From the NCBI GenBank assembly GCA_964470515.1, contig CAYYDD010000057.1, positions 1-10,809 on the forward strand: 10,809 nt of DNA, in the 5' to 3' direction. Position 1 is the stretch's first letter. Each line of letters begins with the position of its first letter. Below the pieces are notes generated by a model, which was not told the DNA's origin, searched no databases, and saw only the letters and a program-made list of their open reading frames with translations. Made by a program: the position numbers and the translations under genes. Source of the stretch: RGIG3009 sp964470515 (GTDB lineage Bacteria > Bacillota > Clostridia > Oscillospirales > Acutalibacteraceae). Positions 1 through 6,916 of the stretch are shown here, in pieces.

Positions 1-1
1 C

Positions 2-55
2 TCCTATTCGCTACTCTTTTTTATCTTTTGTCACACATCATTGTAACACCTACAG
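2..55. repeat. Left copy of 54-bp inverted terminal repeat; possible IS end
   Basis: Positions 2-55 are the reverse complement of 10756-10809 with one mismatch (C at 16 against A on the matching strand). Similarity stops at the inner edge, where the outward-reading strand begins C, then TGTAGGTGTTACA. That strand holds two spaced TGT...ACA units, TGTAGGTGTTACA and TGTGTGACA. Ends starting with TG and carrying repeated TGT...ACA units remind me of IS21-family insertion sequences, but no transposase lies in the window. The element would continue outside, to the left. It could also be another dispersed repeat. The repeat itself is certain; its identity is a guess. Confidence 0.85.
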
Positions 56-84
56 CAGAACTCCCAACAAGTTAAGCCTTTCTC

Positions 85-113
85 TTGACAACCGTGTCGA
101 TGTGTGGTATACT
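85..113 (+). promoter_or_regulatory. Sigma-A promoter of the trpB T-box leader
   Basis: A consensus -35 TTGACA (85-90) and a -10 TATACT (108-113) are separated by exactly 17 bases. A TG dinucleotide at 105-106 adds an extended -10. Transcription should begin near 119-121, just ahead of the T-box leader. It lies 29 bases inside the terminal repeat. Confidence 0.9.
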
Positions 114-119
114 GCATAG

Positions 120-402
120 TAATTTAATACATAAACCGTTGAAGCGGAGGTAACGGCGATCAAGCCTTCACAGAGAGCCCGTGGTGCTGGAAATCGGGTA
201 AGAAACCGTCGCCAAATGGGCCGCTGAGGGTGCAGGGAAACGTACCAAGGTACAGAGTATTCTGCAACGTGGGGGCATACGTCAGTTGCCGGGGGTATGT
301 TAGTATCCCAAAAAGCGCACGGCTTGGCCGTGAATCAAGGTGGCACCGCGGATCGAATGTATTCGTCCTTGACAGAACTTAAATTCTGTCAAGGACGTTT
401 TG
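120..402 (+). promoter_or_regulatory. T-box riboswitch, tryptophan-specific (UGG specifier)
   Basis: This leader senses uncharged tRNA-Trp and controls trpB by transcription attenuation. Stem I base: AGCGG (143-147) pairs with CCGCT (221-225), and GGCGA (155-159) pairs with TCGCC (209-213). The internal loop between them has AGGUAAC on the 5' side and AAAUGGG on the 3' side. That places the Trp codon UGG at 217-219 as specifier. A hairpin CACGGC/GCCGTG (318-323/327-332) precedes the canonical T-box motif AAGGTGGCACCGCGG (337-351). The UGGC within it (341-344) would pair with a tRNA 3' end GCCA, consistent with the G discriminator base I recall for bacterial tRNA-Trp. The terminator follows at 364-402. 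Specifier, discriminator match and downstream gene all agree on tryptophan. Confidence 0.95.
364..402 (+). terminator. T-box attenuator terminator
   Basis: A perfect 14-bp stem, 364-377 with 384-397 (CGTCCTTGACAGAA and its complement), has a 6-base loop and is followed by TTTTG. It lies directly after the T-box motif. It is the default structure when tRNA-Trp is charged, ending transcription before trpB. Uncharged tRNA would favour the antiterminator formed around 337-351. Confidence 0.93.
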
Positions 403-433
403 TTATTGGCAGAAAATAACGGAGGAAGCAGTT

Positions 434-1654
434 ATGAACTTGAACGGCATTGATTTTGACACCTATTTCAGCAATTATCCCGATAAAAACGGCTATTTCG
501 GCAAATACGGCGGTGTGTACATCGACGAGAAGCTCAAAGCCGCGATGGCGGAAATCACGGAAGCGTATTATTCCATCTGCCAGTCGCGCAAATTCATCGC
601 GGAGTTGCGGCGCATCCGCAAGGAATTTCAGGGGCGCCCCACCCCGGTGACGCATCTGGAACGGTTGTCGGACAGGCTCGGCGGCAAGGTACAACTGTAC
701 GCAAAGCGCGAGGACTTAAATCACTCCGGTGCGCACAAGCTGAATCACTGTATGGGTGAAGCATTGCTGGCCAAATATATGGGCAAGAAGAAGGTCATTG
801 CGGAGACTGGTGCCGGTCAGCACGGTGTGGCGCTGGCCACCGCCGCCGCGTATTTCGGTCTGGAATGTGACATCTATATGGGCTCGGTGGATATCAAAAA
901 GCAAGCCCCCAACGTGGCACGTATGAAAATATTGGGTGCCAACGTGGTGGAGGTTACCCACGGCCTGCAAACGCTGAAGGAGGCGGTGGATGCCGCGTTT
1001 GACGCATACAGCAAGGAATACAAGGATTGCATCTACTGCATCGGCTCGGTGCTTGGCCCCCATCCGTTCCCGATGATGGTACGCGATTTCCAGAGTGTTG
1101 TCGGCCTCGAGGCGCGTGAGCAGTTTGTGGAAATGACCGGTCACCTGCCCGATGCCATCGTCGCCTGCGTGGGCGGCGGCTCCAACGCGGCGGGTCTGTT
1201 CGCGGGCTTCCTCAACGATCCCGTGGATATTTACGGAATCGAGCCGCTCGGCCGCGGCCCGAAGCTGGGCGACCACGCCGCCAGCCTGAAATACGGCACC
1301 GAGGGCGTAATGCACGGTTTTAACAGCATTATGCTGAAGGATAAAAACGGCGATCCCGCCCCCGTGTACTCGGTCGCGAGCGGTCTGGACTATCCTTCCT
1401 CCGGCCCTGAGCACGCGTTTTTGCAGGAGATCGGCCGCGTCAAGTACGACGTCATCGACGACGAGGAGACCATCGACGCATTCTTCAAGCTGTCCCGTCT
1501 GGAGGGTATCATCCCCGCCATCGAAAGCTCACACGCCGTGGCATACGGTATGAAGCTGGCGAAAACGATGGATAAAGGCTCGGTGCTCATCAATCTCTCC
1601 GGCCGCGGCGATAAGGATATGGATTATATCATCGAAAATTACGGAATTCGCTGA
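434..1654 (+). CDS. trpB: Tryptophan synthase beta subunit, stand-alone
   Basis: This 406-aa PLP enzyme condenses indole with L-serine to give L-tryptophan in the cytosol. It normally pairs with TrpA, which makes indole from indole-glycerol phosphate. Visible family motifs: YFGKYGGVYI (21-30), GRPTP (67-71), KREDLNHSGAHK with the likely PLP lysine K102, ETGAGQHG (124-131) with catalytic E124, the phosphate loop GGGSNA (247-252), GLDYPSSGPEH (317-327), EGIIPAIESSHA (357-368) and SGRGDKD (389-395). Length is normal for the family. The ATG at 434 has GGAGGA (421-426) seven bases upstream. Trp T-box control and a terminator at 1664-1690 make it a monocistronic, tryptophan-starvation-induced unit. 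No trpA or other trp gene is in the window, so it may salvage indole, or trpA may be elsewhere. Confidence 0.96.
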   Translation: MNLNGIDFDTYFSNYPDKNGYFGKYGGVYIDEKLKAAMAEITEAYYSICQSRKFIAELRRIRKEFQGRPTPVTHLERLSDRLGGKVQLYAKREDLNHSGAHKLNHCMGEALLAKYMGKKKVIAETGAGQHGVALATAAAYFGLECDIYMGSVDIKKQAPNVARMKILGANVVEVTHGLQTLKEAVDAAFDAYSKEYKDCIYCIGSVLGPHPFPMMVRDFQSVVGLEAREQFVEMTGHLPDAIVACVGGGSNAAGLFAGFLNDPVDIYGIEPLGRGPKLGDHAASLKYGTEGVMHGFNSIMLKDKNGDPAPVYSVASGLDYPSSGPEHAFLQEIGRVKYDVIDDEETIDAFFKLSRLEGIIPAIESSHAVAYGMKLAKTMDKGSVLINLSGRGDKDMDYIIENYGIR

Positions 1655-1663
1655 ATATTTTTT

Positions 1664-1690
1664 AAAAACACCGCAAAAGCGGTGTTTTTT
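1664..1690 (+). terminator. Intrinsic terminator of trpB
   Basis: The stem AACACCGC (1667-1674), loop AAAA and GCGGTGTT (1679-1686) can be extended by A-T pairs and runs into six T residues (1685-1690). It starts 10 bases after the trpB stop. Confidence 0.92.
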
Positions 1691-1720
1691 CTTGACTTTT
1701 TCAGTGCGGATAGCAACATC

Positions 1721-1734
1721 GTTTCATACGAAAC
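1721..1734. promoter_or_regulatory. Operator-like palindrome ahead of the ABC exporter remnant
   Basis: GTTTC (1721-1725) and GAAAC (1730-1734) form inverted arms around ATAC. A TTGACT at 1692-1697 could be a -35, but no good -10 lies at the right spacing. The palindrome resembles the GTTTC-N4-GAAAC sites I recall upstream of MarR-regulated ABC exporter operons in Clostridia. That fits the exporter fragment that follows. No regulator gene remains here, so it may be a relic. Confidence 0.4.
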
Positions 1735-1750
1735 TATGGGGGGTATCACT

Positions 1751-2000
1751 ATGCCGATGACTATGGGAGCGACGAACCGTGTAACGCGGTGTCTGTCGGT
1801 CTACCGCACGCGGCGGTTCGGCGCATCGTATGCCGAGGTGCCGGAAACCCGGGACACTTTTTTGTCACGGACGCGGTTCAGACGCTGCCGCCCGACAGCC
1901 ACGTTGCATTCAAGGACGTATCGTTCTCCTACCTCGGCAAGAAAAACAACGTGGAGCACATCTCGTTTTCACTGCCGCGCGGCGGCCAAGGAGGTACGGA
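1751..2000 (+). pseudogene. Remnant of an ABC exporter, junction into the ATPase domain
   Basis: In frame 1 (roughly 1880-1985) the translation LPPDSHVAFKDVSFSYLGKK, then NNVEHISFSLPRG, closely matches the stretch just before the Walker A loop of MsbA/multidrug-type ABC exporters (pattern: F.nVSFsY, then I.f.i..G). Upstream, in frame 2, ASYAEVPETRDT resembles the exporter linker just before this point. The frame changes at a run of seven T residues (1858-1864). No Walker A follows LPRG, and all transmembrane helices are missing. The fragment therefore lacks both ends and carries a frameshift. An ATG at 1751 follows a G-rich stretch at 1738-1743, but any peptide made would be non-functional. 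The ATPase homology is fairly clear; the upstream part and the exact limits are approximate. Confidence 0.65.
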
Positions 2001-2142
2001 TAAGCCGCTGTTTTTATGGATAGTGGATGCACCGCTTCCCACCGGTGGCATGTACAGCACACGACAACGGCGTGCTGTGGTGTATTATAAGGCCGATCAA
2101 TAACGCCTGATACGTGACCCCCTGGAGTTTGTGCGGGTGATG

Positions 2143-2205
2143 GGAGCGTCTCCGTCACGGCATCCGCCGGGCCACCTCCCCAAAGGGGGGCACGATAAGG
2201 AACGT
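2143..2205. repeat. GC-rich intergenic hairpin repeat
   Basis: Three small palindromes sit side by side: GGAG-CGT-CTCC (2143-2153), CGGC-ATCC-GCCG (2158-2169) and CTCCCC-AAA-GGGGGG (2176-2190). The wording 'CCGTCACGGC...GCCACCTCCCC-AAA-GGGG' resembles a dispersed intergenic repeat I recall from gut Ruminococcaceae such as Faecalibacterium-like genomes. Only one copy is in the window, so its repeat nature is from memory. The rest of 2000-2250 shows no convincing gene. Confidence 0.45.
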
Positions 2206-2247
2206 CTCCCCTCCCCTACGATGCTGGTTTAGGAGCGTGAAAACAGC

Positions 2248-2280
2248 AACAGACCTCTCAAAGAGGAGTTTGTCTTTTTT
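2248..2280 (+). terminator. Probable intrinsic terminator of the degraded locus
   Basis: CCTCT (2254-2258) pairs with AGAGG (2262-2266). An outer arm ACAGA (2249-2253) can pair with TTTGT (2269-2273) using one G-T wobble and a two-base bulge. A run of six T residues (2275-2280) follows. It lies just before the promoter of the TIR gene and probably insulates it. Confidence 0.5.
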
Positions 2281-2281
2281 G

Positions 2282-2310
2282 TTGCCAAATGCGGTGATTT
2301 ATGGTATTAT
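2282..2310 (+). promoter_or_regulatory. Sigma-A promoter of the TIR/Sel1 gene
   Basis: A -35 TTGCCA (2282-2287) and a -10 TATTAT (2305-2310) are separated by 17 bases, with a TG extended -10 at 2302-2303. The predicted start leaves a short leader of about 25 bases before the ribosome binding site. No operator or riboswitch is apparent, so expression looks constitutive. Confidence 0.75.
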
Positions 2311-2343
2311 CAAGAAGTAATTCCAAGCAGGAAGGTGTTGCCC

Positions 2344-4455
2344 GTGACTCACGGCGTTTTTATCAGTTATTCGCATCTGGACGTGGATACCGTGAACAAG
2401 GTCGTCGACATCATCCACGATGAGGTCGGCGTGCCCGTGTGGTACGATCATAATCTGCACGGCGGCGATCATTATTTCAGTATCATTGCCGAGCAGATCC
2501 TGGAATACGAATATTTCATTTTTGTGGTATCGCGTCATTCGGTGGCATCGGAATTCTGCACGATGGAGCTGGAATTTGCGAAATCGGAAAAGCGCAAGAT
2601 CATTGCGTTGTGGCTGGAGGATTTTATGCCGCCGCCGCGTATCCGAATGGTCATTTCCCACACCCATTACATCCGTTTATTCGCGTTGGCGGAAAACGAC
2701 CTGCAAAAGGAGCTGGAAAGTGCGTTGCAGGCCGATCAGCTACGCTCCAACGTCACGACCACCGACGCGCCGCAGATATCGGAGCGTTTGACCGATCAGT
2801 ACAAATATTTTGTGCGGGATGAGGATAAGCTGAAGATGCAGAAACTGCTACAGCTGGAGCAGGATGAGAAGTATTCCATCTGCTTCGAGCCGCAATCGGC
2901 CGTGCTGCTCGGTCTGGCGTATGAATTGGGCATCCACACCGAAAAGGATCTGCGTCAAGCGGAGTTTTACTACCGCGTGGCCGCACACAAGGGCAACATG
3001 GACGGTGAATTTTTCTATCTGATGATGGGGATAGAGCAGGACACGGTCAACAAATACGAGGTACTGCCCCGTCTGCGTGAGCTTGCGGAAAACGGCAGTG
3101 AGATGGCAATGGTGTATTTCGGAGACGATCTGTACTACGGCCGTTGGGATATGGAGCCCGACAAGGAGACCGCCTACCGCTGGTGGCACCGTGCCGCACA
3201 GATGGGCAATGCGATGGCGCAGTATTTTCTGTCCTTCGGCTACCGTATGGGCGAGGTGGTCGGCAAGGATGCATTGCTGTCGCTGATGTACTCACGCGAG
3301 GCCGCGGAGACGCATTTCCCGCGTGCCTACCGTTCACAGGGCTTTCTGTACAAAAACGGGGAGTTTGTGGAGCAGGACAAGACCAAGGCCAAGGCTATGT
3401 TTGAAAAAGCGGTATCGCTGGGCGATTATTTGTCGCTGAAATACATCGGTGACCTGTACTGGTATGCCGACGATTTTGAAACGGCCGTCACCTATTATCG
3501 GCAAGCCGTGGAGCACGCGGAGGCCGGCCGCGTCAAGAGCGGTGCGCCGTACTACGATATGGGCTACGCCTACCGCTTCGGCAAGGGCGTGGAGGAGGAT
3601 CGGATGCGTGCCATCGAGCTGTATCTCAAGGGCGCGGAGCGGTCTCACAAGCAATCGCTGAAATGGGCAGCGATCGCCATTGACGACGACGTGCCCGACC
3701 GCGAGCCAAAGCTGGCACTGCTGAAAAAGGCAAGCGACCTCAACTGCCGCGGCGCGGAGTATTTCATCGGCCGCACCCTTGAGCAGGGCGAGCCCTCTCA
3801 CGAGCAGCTGGTCGAGGCGCTCGCGTGGTACGAAAAGGGCGTGGACAAAGGTTGCGTGGATTGTATGCTGGCCACCGTTGACTATTACGGGCTGACCGGT
3901 AGCTACCACGATTTTGCCGACCGTACCAAGGCACTGGCCAATCTGCGGCTGTTCTTCTCTCTGTGGGAATCCGAGCAGGATAACGTGAAGGAACGCAGCA
4001 TCAAGAAAGAGGTAGCCATCGGAATATATTACTATATGTATGCGGTGGAGCTGGATCTCGATGAAACGAACAACAAACCTGACCATGCGCTCGCGATGTA
4101 TTATTTCCAAAAGCTGATGGAAAACGAGGAGGGTATCCGCGATTGGAGACAATGCACCCTAATCGCTTATCTTTACGCTCACGGAAACGGTAGCGGCTTC
4201 ACGGTAAACGTGAATATGGCTCATGCAGAGGAGCTTGCTCTCCTGCTTCATCAAAATATGGATCGTTATTTAGAGTACGACCGCGAGCATCCCAATGATC
4301 TCACCCGTCTTGCACTAATGCGTCTGTATCAGTGCTGGGGCGCATTGGCCGCCTATTACAAGAAGCTACGCGGCAATCATCAGTACAAGGTAAGCCTATA
4401 TCTTCAGTATCAGAACGAGGTCAAGGAGCGCAAGGACCGCTACGACGCATTATAA
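2344..4455 (+). CDS. TIR-domain protein with Sel1-like repeats
   Basis: This is a 703-aa soluble protein. The N-terminal 115 residues form a TIR fold: box-1-like VFISYSHLD (5-13), VPVWYD (30-35), and SEFCTMELEFA (69-79), where E75 fits the catalytic glutamate of NAD-cleaving TIR domains, followed by a beta strand IIALWLED (86-93). From about 185 to 520 come degenerate Sel1-like helical repeats, for example AVLLGLAYELGIHTEKDLRQ and ETAYRWWHRAAQMGNAMAQY; the C-terminus is helical and unassigned. No signal peptide or membrane segment is seen. The GTG at 2344 is preferred because AGGAAGG (2329-2335) lies 8 bases upstream; the in-frame GTG 2335 and TTG 2338 overlap or crowd that site. Bacterial TIR proteins often act in antiphage defence through NAD+ depletion or cyclic-ADP-ribose-type signalling, with the repeat part sensing or scaffolding. 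That role is inferred here; no partner gene is adjacent. Confidence 0.88.
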   Translation: MTHGVFISYSHLDVDTVNKVVDIIHDEVGVPVWYDHNLHGGDHYFSIIAEQILEYEYFIFVVSRHSVASEFCTMELEFAKSEKRKIIALWLEDFMPPPRIRMVISHTHYIRLFALAENDLQKELESALQADQLRSNVTTTDAPQISERLTDQYKYFVRDEDKLKMQKLLQLEQDEKYSICFEPQSAVLLGLAYELGIHTEKDLRQAEFYYRVAAHKGNMDGEFFYLMMGIEQDTVNKYEVLPRLRELAENGSEMAMVYFGDDLYYGRWDMEPDKETAYRWWHRAAQMGNAMAQYFLSFGYRMGEVVGKDALLSLMYSREAAETHFPRAYRSQGFLYKNGEFVEQDKTKAKAMFEKAVSLGDYLSLKYIGDLYWYADDFETAVTYYRQAVEHAEAGRVKSGAPYYDMGYAYRFGKGVEEDRMRAIELYLKGAERSHKQSLKWAAIAIDDDVPDREPKLALLKKASDLNCRGAEYFIGRTLEQGEPSHEQLVEALAWYEKGVDKGCVDCMLATVDYYGLTGSYHDFADRTKALANLRLFFSLWESEQDNVKERSIKKEVAIGIYYYMYAVELDLDETNNKPDHALAMYYFQKLMENEEGIRDWRQCTLIAYLYAHGNGSGFTVNVNMAHAEELALLLHQNMDRYLEYDREHPNDLTRLALMRLYQCWGALAAYYKKLRGNHQYKVSLYLQYQNEVKERKDRYDAL

Positions 4456-4459
4456 GCAA

Positions 4460-4492
4460 AAACGTGGATGTGACAGTGTCACATCCACGTTT
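4460..4492. terminator. Bidirectional intrinsic terminator between convergent units
   Basis: A perfect 14-bp stem, AAACGTGGATGTGA (4460-4473) with its complement (4479-4492), has a 5-base loop. On the + strand it ends in TTTGTTATTT. On the - strand the flank reads TTTTTGCTT. It starts 5 bases after the TIR-gene stop and 2 bases beyond the stop of the opposing gene, so it serves both. Confidence 0.93.
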
Positions 4493-4493
4493 G

Positions 4494-6038
4494 TTATTTC
4501 AGGTCTTCACCAAGGCGGCAGGTATACAACCATTCAATACGGTCGCCGTCGGACAGCACGTATTCGCCGCAGTTGGCCGGCGGCTCCTCGCCGTTGACGA
4601 AGTACATCCAGCCGGACAGATCACCGAAATCAAATTCGTAGAGGTTGCCGATACCTTTGACGTACACGGAGTCTGCGCCGCCGCTCGTTTCCAGATGTAA
4701 CCTCTGTGAGGAGACCGCCTCTTGCAACATATCGTACACGGTGTCCCCCTCCTCGATCTCAAACGCGGTTTGCTCCAGCAGCACGCCGTCATCGGGAATA
4801 TGGGCGGCTCTCTTATCCGGTACGGTATCGCAGCGGATCGTCAGCGTGACGGTGCCGACGACGTTTCCCTTGTGCCCCGTATCGCGATAATGCTCATCGG
4901 TGCTTTGGATATCGGTCAGCCACACGACCCCGATCAACACCGCCGCCACCAGCAGCACCGCCAACAAATTTTTGGCGTTTTTCTTTCGGCGACACAGCAG
5001 CATCACACAGAGAATACCTGCGGCACCGACGATGACCGCCGTGACCCACGGCTTATACCCGCCGCTCGACTGCTCAACGGCTGTTGTCAGTCCGGCAGGA
5101 TCACGCGCATCCAGCAGGTGCAGCGGCGACTTACCCGCGCAAAACCGCTGATACGCCACCATCGCATAAAACACCTGCACAGTCGCGGTATCGCTGGTGC
5201 TCCCGCCGAGCCGGTGGCAAAAGCTGCCGTCGGGCAACTGATATTGACGGATACCGTCAAACACCGTGTTGCCGTTTTTGACAAACCGCGTATCCGTTGC
5301 CGCGTCGATACCCAGTGCAGACAGTGCTACCAGCACCTGCGCGGTGCTTTCGGGATTGGTCACGCCGTAGCTGGCGTAATCACCAGCGTCCTTTTGCCGT
5401 GACGACAAGAACGCCAGCGCACTGTCCACTGCGGCGGTGACCGCAGTATCGCGACTGTATTGCGGAGCCAACGCCTGCACCGCCATCGCGGTAACGTCCA
5501 CGTCGCCGTATTGGCCGGTGACGGACCAGCCGCCGTCCTCGTGCTGAAGCGACAGCAACGTTTCCGTCACCGTTTTGAGCGAATGGATCGCGCTACTATA
5601 GCCGTTATTCAGCAGGTGCAGGCCGAACACCCAGCTCATTACGCCCTGCTGCCCGATGGACTCGCTCAGCACCGTATGGATATACGCATCCGTGCTGCCG
5701 CACGCGATCAGTGCCAACGCGTATTTCTGGCGGGAGGAGGCGGAGCCCACCGTCGTCCCGTTTAAATACGTCAGCAGTGCCCGCTCGTACGATGACAGAT
5801 CGTAGTCACCGTATTGACTGAGTGCGATGGCGTACCATTCCTGCGTTTCGGGGGCTTGTGCCAACGAGCCGTCGATCCATTCCTGAAGGGGTATCTCCCC
5901 CGCCTGCGACGCGACGATGCCGTCGATGACGTTTTGAGCTTCATCGACGGCTGTCGTACGTTCGGAGGCAACCGTCGATGTCAGTAACAGCAGTGCCGCC
6001 AAGCAGCAAAACGTTGCCCGGAAAAACTTACTTTTCAT
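4494..6038 (-). CDS. Transcobalamin-like membrane protein: alpha/alpha barrel, TM hairpin, DUF4430
   Basis: This 514-aa protein has a signal peptide (about 1-25). A helical region (30-305) of prenyltransferase/terpene-cyclase-like repeats follows, with marks such as LQHEDGGWSV (164-173), VTAMAVQALA (182-191), STAQVLVALSALGID (231-245) and YQLPDGSFCHRLGG (266-279). Next are two membrane helices (about 330-349 and 357-374) joined by RRKKNAK. Residues 393-510 form a DUF4430 domain with the hallmark GWMYFVNG (476-483) and LSDGDRIEWLY (495-505). The basic loop should be cytoplasmic, leaving barrel and DUF4430 both outside the cell. Intrinsic factor and transcobalamin likewise combine an alpha6/alpha6 barrel with a related beta domain. 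With the cobalamin riboswitch and ECF genes, corrinoid binding is the leading inference; an enzymatic cyclase role is unlikely. Its start overlaps the upstream gene by 11 bases, implying coupled translation. Confidence 0.88.
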   Translation of the reverse strand: MKSKFFRATFCCLAALLLLTSTVASERTTAVDEAQNVIDGIVASQAGEIPLQEWIDGSLAQAPETQEWYAIALSQYGDYDLSSYERALLTYLNGTTVGSASSRQKYALALIACGSTDAYIHTVLSESIGQQGVMSWVFGLHLLNNGYSSAIHSLKTVTETLLSLQHEDGGWSVTGQYGDVDVTAMAVQALAPQYSRDTAVTAAVDSALAFLSSRQKDAGDYASYGVTNPESTAQVLVALSALGIDAATDTRFVKNGNTVFDGIRQYQLPDGSFCHRLGGSTSDTATVQVFYAMVAYQRFCAGKSPLHLLDARDPAGLTTAVEQSSGGYKPWVTAVIVGAAGILCVMLLCRRKKNAKNLLAVLLVAAVLIGVVWLTDIQSTDEHYRDTGHKGNVVGTVTLTIRCDTVPDKRAAHIPDDGVLLEQTAFEIEEGDTVYDMLQEAVSSQRLHLETSGGADSVYVKGIGNLYEFDFGDLSGWMYFVNGEEPPANCGEYVLSDGDRIEWLYTCRLGEDLK

Positions 6039-6867
6039 ACGCTTTTTGAGACACGCCCATCAGCACCGCAGCACCCATCAGGCACAGTACCGCAACTAGC
6101 ACAGCAATCTGCGCACCCGTCTGGGGAATCTTCTCCGGCTCGGGCTCCGCTTCGGGCAGTTCCACAGGAGCCGCCTCCACCGCAGCCACGCACACGGGCG
6201 GCACCAGCGTCTGCGTTTCGGACACCGCGCTCAAAACGGCTGTACCCGCCGTGTCAAGCACGATAGTCACCTTACCGTTCTTATCGGTCTTGAACGCCGT
6301 CGCTTCGCCGTTTACGGTGATGACCGCATCCGCCACAGGCACCGTGACGGGATTCCATTCCGCGTCAAAGCCCATACCGGACAGTGTCAGAGTGATAGCC
6401 TCGCCCGCAGTAGCCTTGGCCGTGGTCACGTTAAAATAGGTATACATATCGGAATAGAAATCGCAGTCGGTGTACACGAACGCATAGACAGCGTCACCGT
6501 CCTCCACCGCGTCAGCCAGACTCCATGCAGAGGCGTTATTCAGGTAATACCCGAAATTACCGCTCTCATCGCCCCACAGCTTGGTAATGGACAAGCCGTA
6601 CTCCGTTTGCGCGGTTGCGTAACCGGCGGCGGCACCGCCCTCAGACGCGGCCTCGTGCACAGCGTACAGCGCATCGTTGACGGTCAGGGCACCGTCCTCA
6701 TCGGCATCGGTGACGGTAACGGTCTCCTGCGTCGCAACCAACGCGCCCTTATTTGCAATGGTCACTGTGACGGCGGCCGACAGTGCTTCCCCCTCCGCCG
6801 TTGCGGTCATACCGAAGCAGCCGATCAGCATCAGCAACATCAAAGTAACAGTCAGCAATTTTTTCAT
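6028..6867 (-). CDS. Sortase-anchored DUF4430 surface protein with EF-hand-like loop
   Basis: This 279-aa protein has a signal peptide (about 1-24, ending near ATA-E). Residues 32-132 form a DUF4430-like beta domain, with a GYYLNN...WSLADAVEDGDAVYAFVY ending typical of that family. Within it, DADEDGALTVND (54-65) fits the 12-residue calcium loop DxDxDGxxxxxD. Residues 145-225 look like an Ig-like beta module (AVITVNGEATAFKTDKNGKV). A Pro/Glu stalk (232-246), IPQTG (247-251), a hydrophobic helix (253-271) and a short charged tail form an LPXTG-variant sorting signal. The protein should be linked to peptidoglycan. The ATG at 6867 has AGAGGT (6876-6881) eight bases upstream. By position between the S component and the barrel protein, it is probably a ligand-capturing component of the same uptake system; this is inference. 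Confidence 0.85.
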   Translation of the reverse strand: MKKLLTVTLMLLMLIGCFGMTATAEGEALSAAVTVTIANKGALVATQETVTVTDADEDGALTVNDALYAVHEAASEGGAAAGYATAQTEYGLSITKLWGDESGNFGYYLNNASAWSLADAVEDGDAVYAFVYTDCDFYSDMYTYFNVTTAKATAGEAITLTLSGMGFDAEWNPVTVPVADAVITVNGEATAFKTDKNGKVTIVLDTAGTAVLSAVSETQTLVPPVCVAAVEAAPVELPEAEPEPEKIPQTGAQIAVLVAVLCLMGAAVLMGVSQKAYEK

Positions 6868-6916
6868 AGTGAACGACCTCTCATTTTGAAGATTTCATCA
6901 CAACGGAGATCCCCCG

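Noticed and set aside
716..1414. Long open frame of 232 codons on the - strand inside trpB
   Set aside because: It is fully antisense to a clearly conserved trpB, has no recognisable motif, and reflects GC-rich third positions.
3334..4152. Long open frame of 272 codons on the - strand inside the TIR/Sel1 gene
   Set aside because: It is antisense to the Sel1-repeat coding frame and its translation looks unlike any family. A shadow frame is the simpler reading.
4722..5402. Open frame of 226 codons on the + strand opposite the barrel-DUF4430 gene
   Set aside because: It is rich in His, Arg and Gln, as expected for an antisense translation, and it crosses domain borders of the real gene.
4494..6038. 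Terpene cyclase or prenyltransferase enzyme
   Set aside because: The helical repeats suggest this fold, but the exported location, the fused DUF4430 and the cobalamin-controlled transporter context favour a binding role. No catalytic DxDD-type motif was seen.
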